Shown: positions 1-8,881 of the stretch, in pieces
How positions within the stretch are numbered: the first letter of the stretch is position 1
Layout: each line of letters starts with the position of its first letter
DNA from: UBA2336 sp964419145
Lineage (GTDB): Bacteria > Bacteroidota > Bacteroidia > Cytophagales > Cyclobacteriaceae
DNA length: 64,000 bases
NCBI GenBank assembly: GCA_964419145.1
Contig: CAYQOM010000008.1
Span: forward strand, 116,544 to 180,543
Reading direction: 5' to 3'
Position numbers and translations under genes: made by a program
The notes under the pieces: model-generated
The model's database searches: none
What the model was told of the DNA's origin: nothing
Seen by the model: only the letters and a program-made list of their open reading frames with translations

Positions 1-2
1 TT

Positions 3-1955
3 GGGGGCATACAAAAGGATCGATCCTTCATCAGCAGCATGAAATCGTTTCCGATCAACACGGAAGTACGCACGGTAAAGACATTTGCTTCGAATCTACC
101 GCCTTCATCAGGTTCAAATTCCGTTACGCAGCTACCAGCCGGTGCCAGCACGGGCTTTGTTACCATTGAAATGAACGTGTCTATGATTTTGCTACCGGAA
201 AAGCCCATGCGTAAGCGTCTATTCGATAGTCGCGTAGGATTTTTTGCCAATGGGTACACCGTTTATGGCGAAGAATCACAGCGTGCAGATCGCGAAGTGT
301 TTGCCGTTCGTTGGAGGTTAGAGCCTAAGCCAGAAGATGTGGAGAAAATGAAACGTGGCGAATTGGTTGAACCGATTAAACCTATTGTGTTTTATATTGA
401 TCCGGCTACACCGGTAAAGTGGAGAAAATACCTGAAGCAAGGTGTTGAAGATTGGCAGGTAGCGTTTGAGCAGGCTGGTTTTAAAAATGCCATTCTTGCC
501 AAAGAAGTACCGGAAGGCGATACAACCATCAGTACGGAAGATGCACGCTACTCGTTTATACGCTATTTCGCATCGGATATTCAAAATGCCTATGGTCCGA
601 ATGTGCACGATCCACGCACAGGTGAGATTTTGGAAAGTCATATCGGATGGTATCACAACGTAATGAACCTGCTTACCAACTGGTACACCATACAAACTGC
701 AGCGGTTGATCCACGAGCCCGTAAAAAGGAATTTGATGATGAATTGATGGGCGAGTTGGTGCGCTTTGTAGCGGCCCATGAAGTGGGGCATACGATTGGT
801 TTGCGTCACAACTTTGGGTCAAGCTATGCCACACCAGTTGAAAAGCTGCGCGATAAGGAATTCTTGCAGAAGTATCGTCATACCGCCTCCATTATGGATT
901 ATGCGCGCTTCAACTATGTAGCCCAACCGGAAGATAATATTCCTGCGGAGTTATTATTTCCAGGTGTTGGGGTTTACGATCGTTGGGCAATTGAATGGGG
1001 ATATAAGCCCGTCTTCGATACCAAAGATCCGGAAGAAGATAAGAAGGTGTTGAACAAATGGGTGCTCAGCCACGCTAACGATCCGATGTATTGGTTTGGT
1101 ACGGAGATCAACTCTTATGATCCACGCTCACAAAATGAAGATCTGGGTAATAATTCTATGAAGGCAAGTGAGTACGGTATAAAAAATCTGAAACGCATTC
1201 TGCCTGAATTGGAAGGTTGGTATAAAGGAGAAGCAGAAAAATACGATGCACTCAACGACATGTATAACCAGGTGGTTGGTCAGTTCCGTAGGTATATGGG
1301 ACATGTAACCAAGAACATTGGTGGTATTTACGAGACACCAAAGAGTTATGAACAAACTGGTGTTGTTTATGAACCCACACCTAAAGCTATTCAGAAGGAT
1401 GCAGTAGCATTCCTGAATAAGCAATTGTTTGAAACGCCAACCTGGATGTTGGACCAGAAAGTATTGAGTAAGATTAAGCCAGGTTCAGGTGTTGAACAAC
1501 TTCAAACCATACAGGAAGGTGCTATCAACAGCATATTTGATTATGCCCGCATGCAACGCCTGATTGAAACACATGCAGCCAATGCCAATGCGTATGGTTT
1601 GGATGAAATGTTTACCGACATCCGTACGGGCATTTGGTCAGAATTGCGTTCGAGAAGAGCCATTGATGTGTACCGCAGAAACCTGCAAAAAGTGCATCTG
1701 GAAAAGATGATTTCTTTGTTGAACCCTAAGGAAACTAATTCTTCCGGAGGTTCACGCTTTTCAAGTCCATTCGCCCCTCCGGCTTCACCTGTGGCCGATC
1801 CAAAAATGAGCGATGTGATTTCAGTAACACGCGGTCATTTGGTTGCCTTGCGCAGCGATATCAACGCAGCATTGCCAGGTATCAGCGATAAGATGAGCCG
1901 CTATCACTTACAGGATGTAGTGACACGGATTAACCAGGCATTGGACCCGAAGTAA
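3..1955 (+). CDS. Zinc-dependent metalloprotease (DUF5117/DUF4953-type), 5'-truncated
   Basis: The reading frame is open to the left edge of the window, so the true start and N-terminal half are missing; the first internal ATG at 39 is probably not the start. The extended zinc motif HEVGHTIGLRHN lies at 777-812 (H-E-x-x-H-x-x-G-x-x-H, metzincin-like) and is followed by a Met-turn-like SIMDYA near 890. This matches the large Bacteroidota secreted metalloproteases with DUF5117/DUF4953 domains, which are usually 800-900 residues. The family is envelope-associated or exported; the substrate is unknown. A hairpin terminator follows the stop. Confidence 0.85.
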   Translation, partial: GGIQKDRSFISSMKSFPINTEVRTVKTFASNLPPSSGSNSVTQLPAGASTGFVTIEMNVSMILLPEKPMRKRLFDSRVGFFANGYTVYGEESQRADREVFAVRWRLEPKPEDVEKMKRGELVEPIKPIVFYIDPATPVKWRKYLKQGVEDWQVAFEQAGFKNAILAKEVPEGDTTISTEDARYSFIRYFASDIQNAYGPNVHDPRTGEILESHIGWYHNVMNLLTNWYTIQTAAVDPRARKKEFDDELMGELVRFVAAHEVGHTIGLRHNFGSSYATPVEKLRDKEFLQKYRHTASIMDYARFNYVAQPEDNIPAELLFPGVGVYDRWAIEWGYKPVFDTKDPEEDKKVLNKWVLSHANDPMYWFGTEINSYDPRSQNEDLGNNSMKASEYGIKNLKRILPELEGWYKGEAEKYDALNDMYNQVVGQFRRYMGHVTKNIGGIYETPKSYEQTGVVYEPTPKAIQKDAVAFLNKQLFETPTWMLDQKVLSKIKPGSGVEQLQTIQEGAINSIFDYARMQRLIETHAANANAYGLDEMFTDIRTGIWSELRSRRAIDVYRRNLQKVHLEKMISLLNPKETNSSGGSRFSSPFAPPASPVADPKMSDVISVTRGHLVALRSDINAALPGISDKMSRYHLQDVVTRINQALDPK

Positions 1956-1984
1956 TGGTTTTATAAATTGTATTTGAAAGGTAA

Positions 1985-2015
1985 AGGCTCGTGGTAACAC
2001 GGGCTTTTTCTTTTT
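1985..2015 (+). terminator. Rho-independent terminator after the metalloprotease gene
   Basis: GGCTCGTG and CACGGGCT form a short G+C stem (with G-U pairs) around a GTAA-type loop. The stem is followed directly by a T-rich run. It lies 30 bases past the metalloprotease stop and in front of hrpB, so the two genes are probably separate transcription units. Confidence 0.7.
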
Positions 2016-2054
2016 ATAGTGCAAAGTCTTTGTTAAGAATTATTTTTACACCTT

Positions 2055-4523
2055 ATGCACTACCCCGTACAGGAAATTCTTCCCGAGTTAAAAGAGAAGT
2101 TGGCAATAAACAGCATGCTAATCCTCCAGGCTCCTCCCGGTGCGGGTAAGTCGACTATTGTGCCGCTAGCTTTAGTGGATGAGTTGTGGTTGCAGGGCAA
2201 GAAAATTATCATGCTGGAACCCCGCAGACTGGCCGCACGGTCAGTGGCTATGCGCATGGCTTCATTGCTGGAGGAAGAAATTGGAGAAAGGGTGGGGTAT
2301 CGGGTGCGCTTTGAAAACAAAGTAAGCAGTCGCACACGTATTGAAGTAGTTACCGAAGGCATTCTTACCCGCATGATTCAACGCGATAACGCGCTGGAGA
2401 ATGTTGGGCTTGTCATCTTTGATGAATTTCATGAACGAAGTTTACAGGCCGACCTGGCATTGGCACTGTGTCTTCAATCGCAGCATATTTTACGCGATGA
2501 TTTACGCATACTCATTATGTCTGCCACGCTGGATGAGAAAGCGTTATCTGAGAAATTGAAAGCCCCGGTAGTGAACAGCCAGGGAAAGCAGTATCCTGTT
2601 GAAGTCAGGTATTTGGGTGATCATAAAGACGTACATGTTTCTGTTCAAATGGCTAAGGCAATCAAAAAAGCTTTGTCCGAAGAAGAAGGCGATGTGCTTG
2701 CTTTTTTACCCGGTACCGGAGAGATCAGGCGAACGGTAGAGTTGTTGGAAAAGGAAAATGTTTCGGCAATTCTTTTTCCGTTGTATGGAGATCTGCCTTT
2801 TAAGAAACAGCAAGAAGCCATTTTGCCCGATTCGCAAGGCAGACGAAAAGTGGTGTTGGCAACGAGCATCGCAGAGACTTCGCTCACCATTGAAGGTATC
2901 CGTGTAGTCATCGACTCCGGACTTTCACGCGTGCCAAAATTTGATCCACGCAGTGGATTAACACGATTGGAAACGGTTCGTGTTACGCAGGATGCTGCTG
3001 ATCAACGTACGGGGCGTGCCGGACGATTAGCAGCCGGTGTTTGTTTTCGACTTTGGAGTGAAGCCACACAACGCAACCTGCAACCCAATCGAAAACCTGA
3101 AATGCTGGAAGCTGACTTGAGTTCGCTGGTATTAGAGTTAGCAGCGTGGGGGATTGCGGACGTAAGTAACTTGACATGGATTACTGCTCCACCTGTAGGT
3201 GCAGTAAGTCAGGCCAAGGAGTTGTTAGTCAGTTTAGGTGCGCTGGAGGATGGTCGTGTTACCAAGCATGGTAAAGCGATGGCCGAGTTACCTACACATC
3301 CCCGGATTGCCCACATGTTGGTGAGTCATGCTCAAAGTAAAGCATTGGCAGCCGATGTGGCGGCTTTGCTGGAGGAGCGTGATCCCTTGAACACTTTGGG
3401 CAGTGCAGATTTGACCTTACGGTTGGAGGCATTGCGAAAATGGCGAATCAAGGAATATGTGCAAGCGGATCGGAATGTGTTGGAGCGCATTGAGCGATTG
3501 GCGCAATCCTGGCGAAAAGTGTTTTCAGTGCAGGTTGAAAATACCATGGTTAGTGATTACGAGGTTGGAAAATTATTGGCGCTTGCGTATCCCGATCGCA
3601 TTGCCAAAAGGATCGAGAAACACAGTGAACGATATAAACTGATGAATGGCCGTGTGGCGCGTCTTCCTTCGCATGATCCGTTGATGCATGCCGAGTGGTT
3701 GGTAGTTGCACAATTGGATGCCGGCTCTGGTGAAGGAAAAATCTTTCTGGCTGCGCCAATTCTTACCGAAGACATAAAAACTTTGGCTAAACCGGTTGAA
3801 GAAATTCGGTGGAACAAAGAACGAAACCTGGTTGAAGGCGTAGTGGAATGGAGAATCGGGAGCCTCGCGCTGTCAACTGAAAAGTTAAACGATATTCCTG
3901 CTGATAAACGAATACAGGTACTGTGTTCTTTTGTTCAAGGAAGCGGATTAAGTGTACTTGATTTTACTGAGACTGTTCTTGAACTGCAAGCACGTGTAGG
4001 TAGCCTTAAAATTTGGAGAGGACAAGAAGCATGGCCCGATTTATCGGATGGCTATCTGATGCATCATGTTCACGATTGGCTTCCGCCATTTTTGCAGCAC
4101 GTGAATTCCTTAAATGAGTTGCAAAAACTCGATTGGTATGCTGTGTTAACTTCGCTAATTCCTTGGGATTTACAACGCAGGTTGGATGAACTGGCGCCAT
4201 CACGACTGGAAGTGCCCAGCGGCTCTATGATTAAGATTCAATATGTTGTAGATGGAGGCTCACCGGTGATGGAGGTTCGCTTACAGGAATGTTTTGGTAT
4301 GCTGGAAACCCCAACCGTGAATGAAGGTCGTGTTAAAATTCTTATGCACCTGCTTTCTCCCGGTTTTAAACCGGTACAGGTAACGCAGGATTTAAAAAGC
4401 TTCTGGAGTACTACGTATCACGAAGTGAAGAAGGAATTAAAAAGACGCTACCCCAAGCACGCGTGGCCCGATGATCCGTTTACAGCGAAGGCGGTGAGGG
4501 GAGTGGTTAGACGTAAGACATAA
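2055..4523 (+). CDS. hrpB: ATP-dependent RNA helicase HrpB
   Basis: DExH-box helicase of the HrpB family, 822 residues, close to the usual length of about 820. Visible motifs are the Walker A APPGAGKST near residue 26, the family-specific DEFHER box near 123, SAT near 155 and the C-terminal helicase motif QRTGRAGR near 317, followed by the HA2 and HrpB C-terminal domains. The family is cytoplasmic and is thought to remodel RNA or RNP; its exact role is poorly defined even in E. coli. The gene stands alone between a terminator and a convergent amylase gene. Its last codons and stop (TAA at 4521-4523) lie inside a short tandem repeat. Confidence 0.93.
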   Translation: MHYPVQEILPELKEKLAINSMLILQAPPGAGKSTIVPLALVDELWLQGKKIIMLEPRRLAARSVAMRMASLLEEEIGERVGYRVRFENKVSSRTRIEVVTEGILTRMIQRDNALENVGLVIFDEFHERSLQADLALALCLQSQHILRDDLRILIMSATLDEKALSEKLKAPVVNSQGKQYPVEVRYLGDHKDVHVSVQMAKAIKKALSEEEGDVLAFLPGTGEIRRTVELLEKENVSAILFPLYGDLPFKKQQEAILPDSQGRRKVVLATSIAETSLTIEGIRVVIDSGLSRVPKFDPRSGLTRLETVRVTQDAADQRTGRAGRLAAGVCFRLWSEATQRNLQPNRKPEMLEADLSSLVLELAAWGIADVSNLTWITAPPVGAVSQAKELLVSLGALEDGRVTKHGKAMAELPTHPRIAHMLVSHAQSKALAADVAALLEERDPLNTLGSADLTLRLEALRKWRIKEYVQADRNVLERIERLAQSWRKVFSVQVENTMVSDYEVGKLLALAYPDRIAKRIEKHSERYKLMNGRVARLPSHDPLMHAEWLVVAQLDAGSGEGKIFLAAPILTEDIKTLAKPVEEIRWNKERNLVEGVVEWRIGSLALSTEKLNDIPADKRIQVLCSFVQGSGLSVLDFTETVLELQARVGSLKIWRGQEAWPDLSDGYLMHHVHDWLPPFLQHVNSLNELQKLDWYAVLTSLIPWDLQRRLDELAPSRLEVPSGSMIKIQYVVDGGSPVMEVRLQECFGMLETPTVNEGRVKILMHLLSPGFKPVQVTQDLKSFWSTTYHEVKKELKRRYPKHAWPDDPFTAKAVRGVVRRKT

Positions 4524-4586
4524 GACATAAGACATGGTCTTAATACTTAAGTCTTACTACTTGAGTCTTGTGTCTTATGTCTAGCT
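4513..4586. repeat. TAAGACA tandem/inverted repeat between convergent genes
   Basis: Three direct copies of the heptamer TAAGACA are followed by inverted counterparts (GTCTTA, GTCTTGTGTCTTATGTC). The RNA could fold into a long hairpin from either strand. It fills the gap between hrpB and the convergent amylase gene and could act as a bidirectional terminator. It includes the hrpB stop codon. Confidence 0.65.
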
Positions 4587-4594
4587 ACTTGTGT

Positions 4595-6439
4595 TTATTT
4601 TTTCAATTCCAACACCGTCATGCTCATCGGTTGAATTTTGAATGATGCGGACGTACTCATCGATTCACCGGTAAGCACATTGCTAGCTTTGGTAAAACCA
4701 GCGGCACGCTCTGCATATTTTGAAAAATCTACATCCATTTCCTTATCATTCGTGTTCATGATGCACATAATGGTTTGGCTGGCATCGTAACGGAAGTAGA
4801 CATATAATCCGTCTACCGGGAGGTAATGCATGAATTTACCGGTTTTCAATGCGGAAGATTGTTTTCGAAAATTGGCGAGCGTTTTAATGAGCGAATGAAC
4901 TTCCTGCTCTTCAGGCGTTCTGCCCGCTTCTGTAAATTTATTCACTTTGTCGCCCGGCCAACCACCGGGGAAATCCAAACGCACCCAGCCGTCAGGATTG
5001 GTGATTCCCTTCATCAAAATTTCACCACCATAATACATTTGAGGAATGCCGCGACAGGTGAGGAGCCATGTAAATCCAACTTTTACTTTCTTTACATCTT
5101 CCCCAACAACGGAAAAAAACCGGCTCAGGTCGTGGTTGTCGAGAAAAATTACCTGACGCATCGGATCTTTGTAGATCAGGTCATTCGAAAGGGTTTGATA
5201 CAGTTTATTCACGCCTTCTGTCCACCCGAATTTTTCATTTACTGCGGGTTGAATGCCATAAAACAAAGTTTGAAAATCGGTTGTGGCCTGAAGATTACTT
5301 TTGAAAGGTATGTCCAGGTTGTTTTCACAGAAAAAAGCCTGATTGATCACACCGTGAACCCACGTTTCCCCGAACAGGGTAAGCTTTGGATATTCATCCA
5401 TCAACGCCTTGTTACAGCGGTTCATAAATTCGAGATCATTGTACGCATAGGTATCAATACGGAAACCGTCAACGGCAAACTCTTCCACACACCAGATGGC
5501 ATGTTGAATGAGGTATTTTTCAACGAACGGATTTTGATGGTTTAAATCCGGCATCATGGGAGTAAACCAGCCATCGCTCATGATTTTTGTTTCACCCGGA
5601 ACGGCATTCGGATCAAACAACGTCTGATCTTTATAACTGGTGTTCGTGTATTTCGGCCATTCGTGTAACCAATCGGCCATGGGCTTATCTTGTACAGTGA
5701 AATGATAAAAACCTACGTGGTTATACACGGCATCTTTAATTAACTTCATACCTCTGCTGTGTAATTCATATCCCAGCTTCTTGTAAGCCTCTTCACCACC
5801 CAATCGTGGTTCAACTTTATAATGATTGGGAAAGGCATAGCCGTGTTCGCTCCGGTTGGGCATATCGTTTTCAAGCACGGGCATCATCCACACAGCTGTT
5901 ACACCCAGGTCTTGCAGATAATCGAGGTGATTGATTACGCCCTGCAGGTCGCCACCGTGGCGATGAAAAATGGAATCACGGTCAAGCGATTGATCACGCA
6001 TGCCTGTTATTCGATCATTGGATGGATCACCGTTGCTGAACCGATCGGGCATTAACAAATAAATAAAATCGGATGAGGTAACGCCTTGCGCGAATTCGGT
6101 TCCGTTTCCATTTCTGCGCGGTTTTAAGGTAAAGGGAACATCAATCGATTTTGATGCTTGTTTAATGTTGATCGTCAGCTTTCCCGGAACTGCCTTTGCG
6201 CCAATAATCAAATCGACAAAGAGATAATTTGAGTTTTCAGCATAATGTACTTTGGTAAGTGTTACCCCTGGATACTTTACCGATACTGTGGGCTTGCCTG
6301 TGCCAATATCTTTTCCATAAAGCATAAGCTGAATGGAGTTCGTCTTCATGCCCGACCACCAATGTGGTGGATAAACTTCGGGTTGAGCCAGAACTGCACC
6401 GGAGATAAACAAGAAAAGAAAAAGTAAATTACGTTTCAT
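4595..6439 (-). CDS. Alpha-amylase / neopullulanase (GH13, SusA-like)
   Basis: A 614-residue protein with a signal peptide (about residues 1-18, ending in VLAQ), an N-terminal cyclomaltodextrinase-type Ig-like domain (about 20-110), a GH13 catalytic barrel and a C-terminal all-beta domain. The GH13 residues are visible: the nucleophile Asp in GFRIDTYAYND (near 328), the acid/base Glu in FGETW (near 356) and Asp in FLDNHD (near 433). This matches periplasmic neopullulanases/alpha-amylases such as SusA, which hydrolyse alpha-1,4 linkages in starch or maltodextrins. No SusC/D genes sit beside it. The 5' leader contains a strong hairpin (6475-6496). Confidence 0.9.
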   Translation of the reverse strand: MKRNLLFLFLFISGAVLAQPEVYPPHWWSGMKTNSIQLMLYGKDIGTGKPTVSVKYPGVTLTKVHYAENSNYLFVDLIIGAKAVPGKLTINIKQASKSIDVPFTLKPRRNGNGTEFAQGVTSSDFIYLLMPDRFSNGDPSNDRITGMRDQSLDRDSIFHRHGGDLQGVINHLDYLQDLGVTAVWMMPVLENDMPNRSEHGYAFPNHYKVEPRLGGEEAYKKLGYELHSRGMKLIKDAVYNHVGFYHFTVQDKPMADWLHEWPKYTNTSYKDQTLFDPNAVPGETKIMSDGWFTPMMPDLNHQNPFVEKYLIQHAIWCVEEFAVDGFRIDTYAYNDLEFMNRCNKALMDEYPKLTLFGETWVHGVINQAFFCENNLDIPFKSNLQATTDFQTLFYGIQPAVNEKFGWTEGVNKLYQTLSNDLIYKDPMRQVIFLDNHDLSRFFSVVGEDVKKVKVGFTWLLTCRGIPQMYYGGEILMKGITNPDGWVRLDFPGGWPGDKVNKFTEAGRTPEEQEVHSLIKTLANFRKQSSALKTGKFMHYLPVDGLYVYFRYDASQTIMCIMNTNDKEMDVDFSKYAERAAGFTKASNVLTGESMSTSASFKIQPMSMTVLELKK

Positions 6440-6474
6440 ATGATTTCATTCGTTTGCGGTAGTTATAAAATTAT

Positions 6475-6503
6475 AATCGCGACCATGGCCGCGATTGTTT
6501 TTT
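6475..6503 (+). terminator. Hairpin plus T-run in the amylase upstream region, + orientation
   Basis: AATCGCG (6475-6481) and CGCGATT (6490-6496) form a perfect 7-bp stem. A G and then six T residues (6498-6503) follow on the + strand, the layout of an intrinsic terminator. No + strand gene ends here. On the minus strand the same hairpin would lie in the amylase 5' leader, about 36 bases before the start codon, where it could serve as a leader structure. Confidence 0.45.
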
Positions 6504-6519
6504 CTGAATTTATTTAGGT

Positions 6520-6669
6520 CATCTCAAAAAGTGCTCCGTCATTGCGCCTTGCCTGCCGGCAGGAACGCAGTGAAGCAATCCCTCATTTTGAGGTTGAAAA
6601 TGAGATTGCTTTGGTCTCCCGATAGTTATCGGGATCCCTCGCAATGACGATCTTTTTATTTTTGAGATG
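6520..6669. repeat. 150-bp nested-palindrome repetitive element (REP/MITE-like)
   Basis: Outer 11-bp perfect inverted repeats CATCTCAAAAA (6520-6530) and TTTTTGAGATG (6659-6669) enclose a second pair, CGTCATTGCG (6537-6546) and CGCAATGACG (6640-6649). Inside these are a pair AAGCAATC/GATTGCTT and two small palindromes, CCTGCCGGCAGG (6552-6563) and CCCGATAGTTATCGGG (6618-6633). It lies between the amylase and the SPOR/OmpA gene. The nested symmetry and lack of coding suggest a dispersed non-autonomous repeat. Confidence 0.75.
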
Positions 6670-6683
6670 GATTCTAATAAAGA

Positions 6684-7916
6684 TTAGTCTTCCATGATCT
6701 CAATTTCAATGCGGTTATTTAAGCGTGCCGCTGCTGCTGATCCTTGTTTCACCAGCATCTCCATTCCGCCCCAGGCATAAATATCGATTCGCTTTTTATC
6801 AATGCCGTTGTCCATTAAGTATTGTTGAATGGTTTCTGCCCGTACCTGCGACAGCTCTTTTCCATTTCCGGTTTTAGTTTTCGATCCGGCCATGGCGAAA
6901 TAGTTTTTGTTATCACCCAAAATTGTTATGCGTAGATTTTTATCGTTTCCGTTGTTGTGTCCATGAATTTTGATTTTATAGTTGGGATTCAACTTCATCA
7001 TGTTTACCAATTCATCCAGCTCGGTTTGTGAAGCGGGCGTCATTACCACGGCATCCTTGTAAAAGGAAACATTGTACATCACGGATACATCGCCTTTCTT
7101 CAGTCGCTCGAGCTGATAAGGGATAACCCATGCCCCTTTTTCATCTTGCGTGGCGCCCGGTGTTTGAGAAGGATCGCTGTAATCGATTATTTTAACTTCT
7201 TCTTTGAATCCGAATATTCCGCAAACTATCGACAGCGGCATGGATGGATCCGCAGGACGGGTGACATCGGCATACGTTCCGGATGGATACGTAGCCAGGT
7301 CGCGACCCTGCAATCGATCTACATTATGTAATGTGGTTTGCAGCGGTGTGCCATCGGCAGTAGTTACAACAAATTTGAAGTACTTACCACGGGCCGGTGG
7401 AAGCGGTTTATCTTCGGGTTCTTCAACGGGTTCTTCAACGGGTTGTTCAACTGGTTCTTCCTTTGGCTCCTCTTTGGGTTCCTCAGTGGGTTGTTCAACA
7501 GGGTCCTCTGTGGGTGTTTCAATTGGTTTGGGTTCTTCCACAGGAGTTACAGCCGGTTTTTCTTCTGGTTTAGGCGTTTGCTGAACAACAGGAGCCTGTG
7601 GTTCATTTGTGGTTAAAGGCCCTTTGTAGAGCCAGGCGTCTTTGAACTCCGAGTTTTTCTGAAGATGAACCGTTAACTGCGTGGCTTGCTGACGGTCATT
7701 GGTTTTTAGAACATAGATGTAGGTTAATTGACGTTGTTCCTGCTTTCCCTGGCGGGCATCGTATTTGGCATTTCTGGCATAGCCGGTAAAAATATCAGCA
7801 TATTTCTTTACCCGGTAAGCACCGATTACTACATAATAATCCTGCGCTTGCAACACGGTTGCACCAATTAGCAGTACAAATACAAGTAATGATTTTTTAG
7901 TAGAGAGGGTCATCAT
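6684..7916 (-). CDS. SPOR-like/OmpA-family envelope protein
   Basis: A 410-residue exported protein. It has a signal peptide (residues 1-24, ending VLQAQ), an N-terminal segment resembling a SPOR or SPOR-like repeat (about 25-100), a low-complexity Pro/Glu linker made of EEP/EQP repeats (about 108-175), a central beta-rich region and a C-terminal OmpA-like peptidoglycan-binding domain (about 290-408) containing LNNRIEIEI. The likely location is periplasmic or outer-membrane-associated, linking the envelope to peptidoglycan. Two ATGs in tandem (7916 and 7913) could start it. It precedes the zinc peptidase gene by 61 bases in the opposite order of transcription, so the two could share a transcript. 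Confidence 0.8.
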   Translation of the reverse strand: MMTLSTKKSLLVFVLLIGATVLQAQDYYVVIGAYRVKKYADIFTGYARNAKYDARQGKQEQRQLTYIYVLKTNDRQQATQLTVHLQKNSEFKDAWLYKGPLTTNEPQAPVVQQTPKPEEKPAVTPVEEPKPIETPTEDPVEQPTEEPKEEPKEEPVEQPVEEPVEEPEDKPLPPARGKYFKFVVTTADGTPLQTTLHNVDRLQGRDLATYPSGTYADVTRPADPSMPLSIVCGIFGFKEEVKIIDYSDPSQTPGATQDEKGAWVIPYQLERLKKGDVSVMYNVSFYKDAVVMTPASQTELDELVNMMKLNPNYKIKIHGHNNGNDKNLRITILGDNKNYFAMAGSKTKTGNGKELSQVRAETIQQYLMDNGIDKKRIDIYAWGGMEMLVKQGSAAAARLNNRIEIEIMED

Positions 7917-7977
7917 GTAACAGTATTAAGCTGATAAAGTTAACAATCGATCAGGAAAACTCAAGTTAGAAAGTTAA

Positions 7978-8835
7978 TTAAAGCGTGGACCGATTGAAGG
8001 TATCGCCTTGTGCGGGATCACCGGTTTCAAAGCCTAATTTGAACCAGCGCATGCGCTGCTCAGAAGTGCCGTGTGTAAACGAATCAGGCACAACATGGCC
8101 CCGCGACTGCATCTGCAATTGATCGTCACCGATGGCACTGGCGGCCTGCATGGCCTCTTCCAGATCGCCAATATCCAGGTATCCCTTGTTTTGGGTATGA
8201 TGGGCCCACACACCCGCCAGAAAATCTGCCTGGAGTTCCAGTCGAACCGATAATTTATTGTATTCGGCTTCGCTTAACTGACTGCGCATGCTGTGTACTT
8301 TATCGGTAATGCCTAACAAATGCTGCACATGGTGCCCCACTTCATGGGCAATGACATATGCCTGGGCAAAATCTCCGGGGGCATCAAACCGGTTTTTGAG
8401 CTGTTCGTAAAAGCCCAGATCGATGTAAATGGTTTGATCGCGTGGGCAATAAAATGGCCCAACAGCAGATGAGGCTTCCCCACAGGCCGATTCAACATAA
8501 TCGGTAAAAAGCACCAGGGTGGGTTCACGGTAGCCGTCCATCAGTTCGTTCCATACATCCTCTGTATCGGCCAGCACCACTTTAACAAATTGGGCGAGTT
8601 CATTTTCTTCAGCAGTAGCAACTGGAGAATCAACCGCGTAGGTGTCGGTACCTGTTCCGGTTTGCTGGAGTAGTTGAAGAGGATTTGTTCCCGTTAACCA
8701 ACTGATGATCAGGATGACCACAAGTGTTCCCAGACCGCCTTTGGTTAGAAGTCCACCCATGCCGCCCATAGGTCTTGCGGATTGTCCGCGTTGATCACGC
8801 ACATTATCGCTTTGCCTTCTGCCTCGCCATTTCAT
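7978..8835 (-). CDS. ypfJ: Neutral zinc metallopeptidase, YpfJ/KPN_02809 family
   Basis: About 285 residues from the ATG at 8835; the longer frame would need a TTG. The sequence opens MKWRGRRQSDN and has one transmembrane helix (about 35-52), then a catalytic domain with HEVGHHVQH near residue 165. CGEASS and the AFCPRDQ-like FYCPRDQTIYID stretch are hallmarks of this family. The family is annotated as putative neutral zinc metallopeptidases anchored in the inner membrane; substrates are not established. Length and motif order fit the family well. Confidence 0.9.
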   Translation of the reverse strand: MKWRGRRQSDNVRDQRGQSARPMGGMGGLLTKGGLGTLVVILIISWLTGTNPLQLLQQTGTGTDTYAVDSPVATAEENELAQFVKVVLADTEDVWNELMDGYREPTLVLFTDYVESACGEASSAVGPFYCPRDQTIYIDLGFYEQLKNRFDAPGDFAQAYVIAHEVGHHVQHLLGITDKVHSMRSQLSEAEYNKLSVRLELQADFLAGVWAHHTQNKGYLDIGDLEEAMQAASAIGDDQLQMQSRGHVVPDSFTHGTSEQRMRWFKLGFETGDPAQGDTFNRSTL

Positions 8836-8881
8836 AAACAAATCGTTTTATGAAATTTAGCAATATTCTGTAACTCCTGAA

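Noticed and set aside
318..809. 163-codon antisense frame within the metalloprotease gene
   Set aside because: Shadow of the real gene, which contains the HExxHxxGxxH motif; the antisense product is Cys/Phe-rich nonsense.
4826..5545. 239-codon open frame on the + strand inside the amylase gene
   Set aside because: It is antisense to a well supported GH13 gene, has no recognisable domain and follows from the codon use of the real gene.
7395..7520. Short tandem repeats (GGTTCTTC-like units) that might suggest a repeat array
   Set aside because: They encode the Pro/Glu linker of the SPOR/OmpA protein in frame; unit length and lack of spacers exclude a CRISPR array.
6684..7916. Gliding-motility or T9SS protein (from OmpA domain and Pro/Glu linker)
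   Set aside because: No PorE/GldN-type motif is present; a generic SPOR/OmpA envelope protein is enough to explain it.
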